Shown: one piece after another, positions 59,458-64,000 of the stretch
Numbering within the stretch: position 1 is the stretch's first letter
Layout: every line of letters starts with the position of its first letter
Assembly (NCBI RefSeq): GCF_017921815.1
Contig: NZ_JAGEMM010000002.1
Location: 496,001-560,000 of the forward strand
DNA length: 64,000 nt
From: Microvirga antarctica
GTDB taxonomy: Bacteria > Pseudomonadota > Alphaproteobacteria > Rhizobiales > Beijerinckiaceae
Direction of reading: 5' to 3'
Notes under the pieces: generated by a model
Databases searched by the model: none
What the model was told of the DNA's origin: nothing
The model's input: the letters and a program-made list of their open reading frames with translations, nothing else
Made by a program: the position numbers and the translations under genes

Positions 59458-60993
59458 ATGAGAGAAATGACGGTTCAGATTTCCTACCAAAGCCTGACAT
59501 CACCCGCATCGCAGCTGGCGCTGGATGTTCTGCGGGAGCCTGTCCTGCTCCGCATGGGGATTGAGCACGATGAATTTCCGCGCGGCCTGTCGAATGCTGT
59601 GACGATTTTGGGCTTCGAAGGCGTCAAAGATGACTCGGCGATCCTGTGCAACGCCTTTGGCGACAAGTTCGAGCTTCGGGAAGCGCCACTCTGCCCCTTG
59701 GCCATATTGATCAATCCCCTTCATCGCGGGCGGGAGAAGCGCCTCCTTGACTGGCTCCGCGACCGAGGCGTTCCTGTGCCTCCCCCGGTGGTGGAGTGGC
59801 ATTCCGGCCGGGAGGTCGACACAGTCGCGTTGATTGTCCAGAAGCTCGCCGGATTGCTTGTCTCAGACGCCAAGCGGATCGCATCATCCACCCGCGAGCT
59901 GAGCGCGCTGCGCATCCTGAACGACAACCTTCAGAATCGCTTCGCCACCATCGAGAGCTTTCTCGATCGCCAGGGCCTTCAGCCTTTCGATCTGGCTTTT
60001 TCAAACGAGCCCGTCAGCAGCTCGTCCCGATCCAACGTTCTGGCGGATGCCTCGCAGGATGGAATCTCACAGATCCTCCCGGTTGCAAGCGCCGGTGTGA
60101 GTGCGGTGGCGATTCATTTCGAGCGCCTCGGCAAGCGGGACGAGTCGGTTCTTCACGCGGAGCTCGTCACGATGGAAGACGGCCGGGTGGTCGAGACCTG
60201 GGTGGTGGCGCTTTCCAAATGCACCGCCGGGTGGAACCATTTCGGTCTCTCCAAAAGCCTTGCGGGCCTGCGGCGGACTCTCAAGCTGCGCCTGCGGGTT
60301 GAGGGCGCTGACGATGAGATGCCACTTCTGTCCCTGGGAGGGCTGCAGCCGCTCGACATGTTTCATGTCCGCGACACGGCCCACAACGCCTCCTTGGTCA
60401 AGAACAGCCTGGCCCTGCAGGTCTGGTGTGGCATGCCGGGCGTCGTCCTTCCCGCCTGGGCCAACTACATGCCGGCTCAATCACGTCGCACGGGGGAGGG
60501 TGGGTTTGCCGCCGTCCCTGTCGCTCCAAGCATTCTCGAACTTGCCACTCTGGCCAACAGTGACGAGATCTCGTTTGAGTTTCCGGCCATTCTGCCGTTG
60601 CCGCAGGAGCGGGCGATTGCCTGCCATCCGCCCAGCGTGGGCATGACCATCGGCCGGCTGCCGGCAGCCTGTCCGCCACAGACCCTTCGCATTTCAGCCA
60701 ATGCGATCATCAACAACGAGAAATCGCAGGATGTGGAATTCGCGCTGGCTGTCGCCGGCACTCTCGAAGGCGCGCGTCAGCTTCTCGAGGAAAAGCGGGG
60801 CCCGGAATGCGGCGAGGCGTTTTCCGGATGGGTGCGCGCGGCGGTCGGCGACGAGCCTCGGCTGAACGGCTTTATCGGCGAGCAGGCCGGTGTCTGGCAG
60901 AACGTCTACTTCGCGACGCGCATGGCCGATCCTGGCGACAGCAGTTTCGCCTGGGCCAAGTTCCGCGACATCAGCCTGTTGCTCAAGGAGTGA
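59458..60993 (+). CDS. Protein of unknown function linked to glycosyltransferases (possibly DUF6212-like)
   Basis: The 511-aa protein has no signal peptide, membrane span or catalytic motif that I recognise. The N-terminal third has an alpha/beta look (AVTILGFEGV, PLAILINPLHRG). The remainder is rich in beta-type segments (ELVTMEDGRVVETWVVALS, LKLRLRVEGAD) as in carbohydrate-binding modules. The next gene, a double glycosyltransferase, starts seven bases after its stop, so they form an operon. I recall such proteins next to glycosyltransferases in methylotrophic Rhizobiales but cannot confirm the family. The start could be ATG 59458 or 59467. Confidence 0.6.
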   Translation: MREMTVQISYQSLTSPASQLALDVLREPVLLRMGIEHDEFPRGLSNAVTILGFEGVKDDSAILCNAFGDKFELREAPLCPLAILINPLHRGREKRLLDWLRDRGVPVPPPVVEWHSGREVDTVALIVQKLAGLLVSDAKRIASSTRELSALRILNDNLQNRFATIESFLDRQGLQPFDLAFSNEPVSSSSRSNVLADASQDGISQILPVASAGVSAVAIHFERLGKRDESVLHAELVTMEDGRVVETWVVALSKCTAGWNHFGLSKSLAGLRRTLKLRLRVEGADDEMPLLSLGGLQPLDMFHVRDTAHNASLVKNSLALQVWCGMPGVVLPAWANYMPAQSRRTGEGGFAAVPVAPSILELATLANSDEISFEFPAILPLPQERAIACHPPSVGMTIGRLPAACPPQTLRISANAIINNEKSQDVEFALAVAGTLEGARQLLEEKRGPECGEAFSGWVRAAVGDEPRLNGFIGEQAGVWQNVYFATRMADPGDSSFAWAKFRDISLLLKE

Positions 60994-61000
60994 TGGCGTG

Positions 61001-63871
61001 ATGCTCGACCTTGTCAAACACCACCTGACCGCCATCGCCGCGCCGCCCGAGATCGAGCCTGGACCTGCACGCTTCTCCCCGCGCGTGGCCATCCTGATCC
61101 CGGCCTACAAGCATTCCGTGCTGCTTTCAGAGGCCATCGAATCGGCTCTCGCCCAGGATGCTCCATTCGATGTGGCGGCGGTGATCGTCGATGACGGCTG
61201 CCCCTATCCGGAGACCGCCGAAACCGGTCGCACGTATGCGCTGGCCCACGAGAACGTGTTCTATCTCCGCAAAGCCAATGGCGGCCTGAGCTCGGCGCGG
61301 AATTACGGGATTGAGTTCGCCCTGCGCCATTTCCCGGATCTCGAGGCTGTCTATTTTCTCGACGCCGATAATCGCATCACGCCGACCGCGATGCGCGACG
61401 TCCTGGCGTTCCTCAAGTCCGACGACACGGTAGACTGGGTCTATCCCAATATTGACAAGTTCGGCATCGAGTGGAGCGGCAACTACGCCACGCAATATTC
61501 GCGCCTGCTGCATCTGACGTTCGACAATATCTGCGAGGCCGGAAGCCTCGTGTCGCGGCGCCTGCTCGATGCCGGCATCCGCTTCGATGAGAGCATGACG
61601 TCGGGGTTCGAGGATTGGGACTTCTGGCTTCAGGCCATCGGACGCGGGTTTCTGGGCGCGAACTACCCCTTCTTCGGCTTCGAATATCGGCAGCGCGCCG
61701 AGAGCATGCTGCGCGATTCCAATCGCACCCGTGAAGGCATTCTGACCTACCTTCACCAGAAACATAAAAAGCTCTTTGGAGCCGACACCTTGCTCACATG
61801 GGAGCATGAGGAAGCGCCCCGCTACGTAGCCATCGGGATCGGCTCCTACGCGGTCGACCTGTTTACCGATCCGACGGCAAGCCACCCGAAATGCAGCCTC
61901 GAGGAGTTCGTTACCCGTTTCTGGGCGGCGAAATCCGAGCCAGAGACGTTTGGCATTCCGCCATTCCTGATCTGGTTGACCGCAGCCCATCGGGAGGCGT
62001 TGACGCGTCTTGGCCTCATTCACAATCTGCTGTGGCTTGGCGAGCGTCTCTGCGCCAAACACCATTTCGTCGCGATCCGGCTGGAGAGCAGCACGACGAA
62101 GGTCGGGATTGATCTGCGCAAGATCAGCGAAACCCAGCATCTTGGCGACAAGCCCTTCGGATGGATGTGTTCGCTCGACATCTTTTCCACCTGCGCCGAA
62201 GACGCCTCGGACGATTGGATCCGGTCGCTGAAGCGGGCGGTCCCGGCTCCGGACGTCGTCGAGATCGTCGTGACGGGTCCTTTCACCGCGCGGGAGATTC
62301 AGAGTACGGCTCTGTCCCAGACCCACGCACTGTTGGCGACACTGGGGGCGCTCCGCGATTCCGGCTACCGTCTGCAGCCGCGCGAAAGGTGGCTGTGGCG
62401 AAGCGCCTACCTGCCCAACCGCAACCGCTATTTCGAACTTCTCCGCAAGGCGGTCGGTGCAACGCCGGTCATGCCACGGCTCCCGCATCGGGCAAATCCG
62501 CTGCGCGTCGGCTTCCTGTTGCCGATCGCCAGTTTCGGCGGAGTTGAGAAGGTCGCCTACGCGGTTGCCCAGGCCCTCAAGGCCGCGGGTTGCGAGGTAC
62601 ACCTCTTTCTGATGGGCAAGCCGGTCTACAACCGGGTCCCGGAAAACGACGGCGTGTTCAAATCGGTGAATTTTCTGGCGGATGATTACCCGCTCTGGGG
62701 CGGCCCGAATCAATTCGCCGGCCATGATCTGCTGATGGGTCATGACGCCGGCGCCAAAGCCGATCATATCCTGGGATTTCTCTCGGGCCTGGATGTCGTG
62801 ATCAACAACCAGGTTGCGCCCGTGAACGCCGTGCTGGGCGACCTGCGTCGACGCGGGGTCAAGGTTCTCAACTACGTGCACGTGCTCGACAAGACCAGGA
62901 TGGGACGCGATGCAGGCCACCCCTATCTGAGCCTGGCGTTCGAGCATGTCTACGACAAGATCCTGACGTGCTCTCACGACATGACCGAGTGGCTCCACGC
63001 CATGGGCGTGCCCAGTGCCAAGCTGATGCATATCCGGAATGCCGCGAGCTACGCCATGTCGGCAAAGGAACGCGACACCCAGCTGACGGCGCGACGCAAC
63101 CGTCCGCAGCGTGAGAAGCTGAACCTGCTTTTTCTTGGGCGGCTCGACGCCCAAAAGGGGATCGAGCGGCTCTTCGCGACGGCGCGAGACCTCCTGGCGC
63201 AGGGGGTTCCGGTCAACTGGCGTGTCATCGGCAGCGAGGTTCTCGATCAAGCGGGAGGCGGCTCCTGGAAGAGCCGGTTCAATGAAATCGGCCTCACAGT
63301 CGAATCGCCGGTCTATTCGAGCCGCCATCTCAGCAGGGCCTTCAACTGGGCTGATGCCATCGTGCTGCCGTCCCGCTGGGAAGGTGCGCCCTTGACCATT
63401 CTCGAAGCGCAGCGTCTGGGCTGTGTCCCCATTGCGACGGCCGTGGGTGCGGTCGAAGAACTCATCGCGGACGACGTCGACGGCGTGGTGATCCGGTCCA
63501 GCGACGACGGAGCCGTCATTCGTGACCTCACCGCAGTGATCACGGCGCTCGCCGGAGATCCGGCGCGGGTGCGGCGCCTGTCGGAGACCGCGGCAGAGCG
63601 GAACGCTTCGCTGACCTGGGACCGCAATGTGGCGCCACTGGTGCAGCAATTGTCGGAGTGGTTCCCGGATCGACTTGCTGTCTCACCACCCGAGAGCGCG
63701 CTCAGACTTGTCGAGCCGCCGGCCGTTGATCCGCCTGCCGAGGCCGCTTCCTCGGGCCAGAGGACGCCACGAGAGTCAAAAACACGCGACCGGGGCGATC
63801 TCCCGGCGCACAGGCCGCCGCAGGTTGCTGCGGCGCGATCAGCCAACATGTTCCATTTGAGGGTCAAGTGA
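61001..63871 (+). CDS. Bifunctional GT2-GT4 glycosyltransferase
   Basis: The 956-aa cytoplasmic protein joins two glycosyltransferases. The GT2 (GT-A) domain, residues about 25-260, has VAILIPAYKHS, the nucleotide-metal DxD motif in YFLDADNR (about 122-124) and the GFEDWDFW acceptor motif (about 202). The GT4 (GT-B) domain, about 500-880, has the glycine-rich PIASFGGVEKVAYAVA, LLFLGRLDAQKGIERL and the E-x7-E region PSRWEGAPLTILEAQRLG. A linker of about 240 residues separates them. The C-terminus is a Pro/Arg-rich tail. It would add two sugars in surface polysaccharide synthesis. I chose ATG 61001, with AAGGAG ten bases before it. Its stop overlaps the next start (ATGA). Confidence 0.85.
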   Translation: MLDLVKHHLTAIAAPPEIEPGPARFSPRVAILIPAYKHSVLLSEAIESALAQDAPFDVAAVIVDDGCPYPETAETGRTYALAHENVFYLRKANGGLSSARNYGIEFALRHFPDLEAVYFLDADNRITPTAMRDVLAFLKSDDTVDWVYPNIDKFGIEWSGNYATQYSRLLHLTFDNICEAGSLVSRRLLDAGIRFDESMTSGFEDWDFWLQAIGRGFLGANYPFFGFEYRQRAESMLRDSNRTREGILTYLHQKHKKLFGADTLLTWEHEEAPRYVAIGIGSYAVDLFTDPTASHPKCSLEEFVTRFWAAKSEPETFGIPPFLIWLTAAHREALTRLGLIHNLLWLGERLCAKHHFVAIRLESSTTKVGIDLRKISETQHLGDKPFGWMCSLDIFSTCAEDASDDWIRSLKRAVPAPDVVEIVVTGPFTAREIQSTALSQTHALLATLGALRDSGYRLQPRERWLWRSAYLPNRNRYFELLRKAVGATPVMPRLPHRANPLRVGFLLPIASFGGVEKVAYAVAQALKAAGCEVHLFLMGKPVYNRVPENDGVFKSVNFLADDYPLWGGPNQFAGHDLLMGHDAGAKADHILGFLSGLDVVINNQVAPVNAVLGDLRRRGVKVLNYVHVLDKTRMGRDAGHPYLSLAFEHVYDKILTCSHDMTEWLHAMGVPSAKLMHIRNAASYAMSAKERDTQLTARRNRPQREKLNLLFLGRLDAQKGIERLFATARDLLAQGVPVNWRVIGSEVLDQAGGGSWKSRFNEIGLTVESPVYSSRHLSRAFNWADAIVLPSRWEGAPLTILEAQRLGCVPIATAVGAVEELIADDVDGVVIRSSDDGAVIRDLTAVITALAGDPARVRRLSETAAERNASLTWDRNVAPLVQQLSEWFPDRLAVSPPESALRLVEPPAVDPPAEAASSGQRTPRESKTRDRGDLPAHRPPQVAAARSANMFHLRVK

Positions 63872-64000
63872 TGAAACGACTTTTTGTTTTGAACGGCGGT
63901 GCGGCCGTCAAGCCGGGCAACAAATCCGCCTACCTGAAATTTGACGATCCGCTCGCGGCCTTCAACAAGGGCGGCATCAATACCGGGGACGTTCTCGTCT
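63871..64000 (+). CDS. Start of a further gene, unknown function, cut by the window edge
   Basis: An ATG overlaps the glycosyltransferase stop as ATGA, so translation is coupled. The 43 codons seen begin MKRLFVLNGGAAVKPGN and continue KSAYLKFDDPLAAFNKGG and INTGDVLV. This is a plausible N-terminus of a polysaccharide-cluster protein, but the family cannot be read from this fragment. Confidence 0.6.
   Translation, partial: MKRLFVLNGGAAVKPGNKSAYLKFDDPLAAFNKGGINTGDVLV

Noticed and set aside
61127..63649. An 840-codon minus-strand frame opposite the glycosyltransferase
   Set aside because: It lies wholly within the double glycosyltransferase gene, whose motifs are clear; the antisense product shows no domain and no ribosome site.

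Overview
This is a GC-rich chromosomal segment from an alphaproteobacterium, almost certainly order Hyphomicrobiales (Rhizobiales). The evidence is the SUF operon layout (IscS-like desulfurase, sufB, sufC, sufD, sufS, sufT), the block tig-clpP-clpX-lon-hup, the 14-gene nuo operon followed by birA-rnj-mce-DUF1467-proS-lolC-lolD-dnaE, an Omp25/31-type outer membrane protein, and regulatory sites typical of the group (an Irr/ICE-like palindrome and GAAC-N7-GAAC LexA boxes). I cannot name the genus. Most of the window is core genome. Accessory DNA lies mainly at the two ends: a truncated RTX metalloprotease at the left, and a diguanylate cyclase plus a polysaccharide-type glycosyltransferase cluster at the right.

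Layout. 1-2.1 kb: 3' part of a secreted serralysin-like protease, convergent with an alpha/beta hydrolase. 2.2-13 kb: SUF iron-sulfur assembly genes behind an Irr-like operator; sufA is split from the rest by an FAD monooxygenase and a YbaL-type K+/H+ antiporter. 13-16.3 kb: RhlE-type helicase, a hydrolase and an outer membrane beta-barrel protein. 16.7-21.6 kb: glnA-glnB, NAD(P)HX repair enzyme, and a Tat-exported multicopper-oxidase homologue that has lost most copper ligands. 21.8-30.5 kb: tRNA-Leu, tig, clpP, clpX, lon, HU, tRNA-Val, a small secreted protein, tRNA-Asp and a decayed iron permease. 30.7-45.7 kb: nuoABCDEFGHIJK(LM)N, in which nuoL and nuoM are one continuous reading frame joined at a G7 tract. 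45.7-57.2 kb: birA, rnj, mce, a DUF1467 gene, proS, lolC, lolD, a DUF1330 gene, a very small LexA-boxed membrane-protein gene, and dnaE. 57.2-64 kb: an SGNH-like periplasmic protein, a diguanylate cyclase, an unknown 511-aa protein, a GT2-GT4 double glycosyltransferase and the start of one more gene.

How the genes work together. The SUF genes build Fe-S clusters, and the largest local consumer is complex I, which carries many of them (NuoB, E, F, G, I). Clp, Lon, trigger factor and HU form a proteostasis and nucleoid block. lolC/lolD move lipoproteins out of the inner membrane. The point I find most interesting is the 33-codon gene at 53483-53584. It encodes a single-span membrane peptide and lies directly behind two tandem LexA boxes just upstream of the replicative polymerase gene dnaE. 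It looks like a DNA-damage-induced small membrane protein, comparable in size and control to SidA of Caulobacter.
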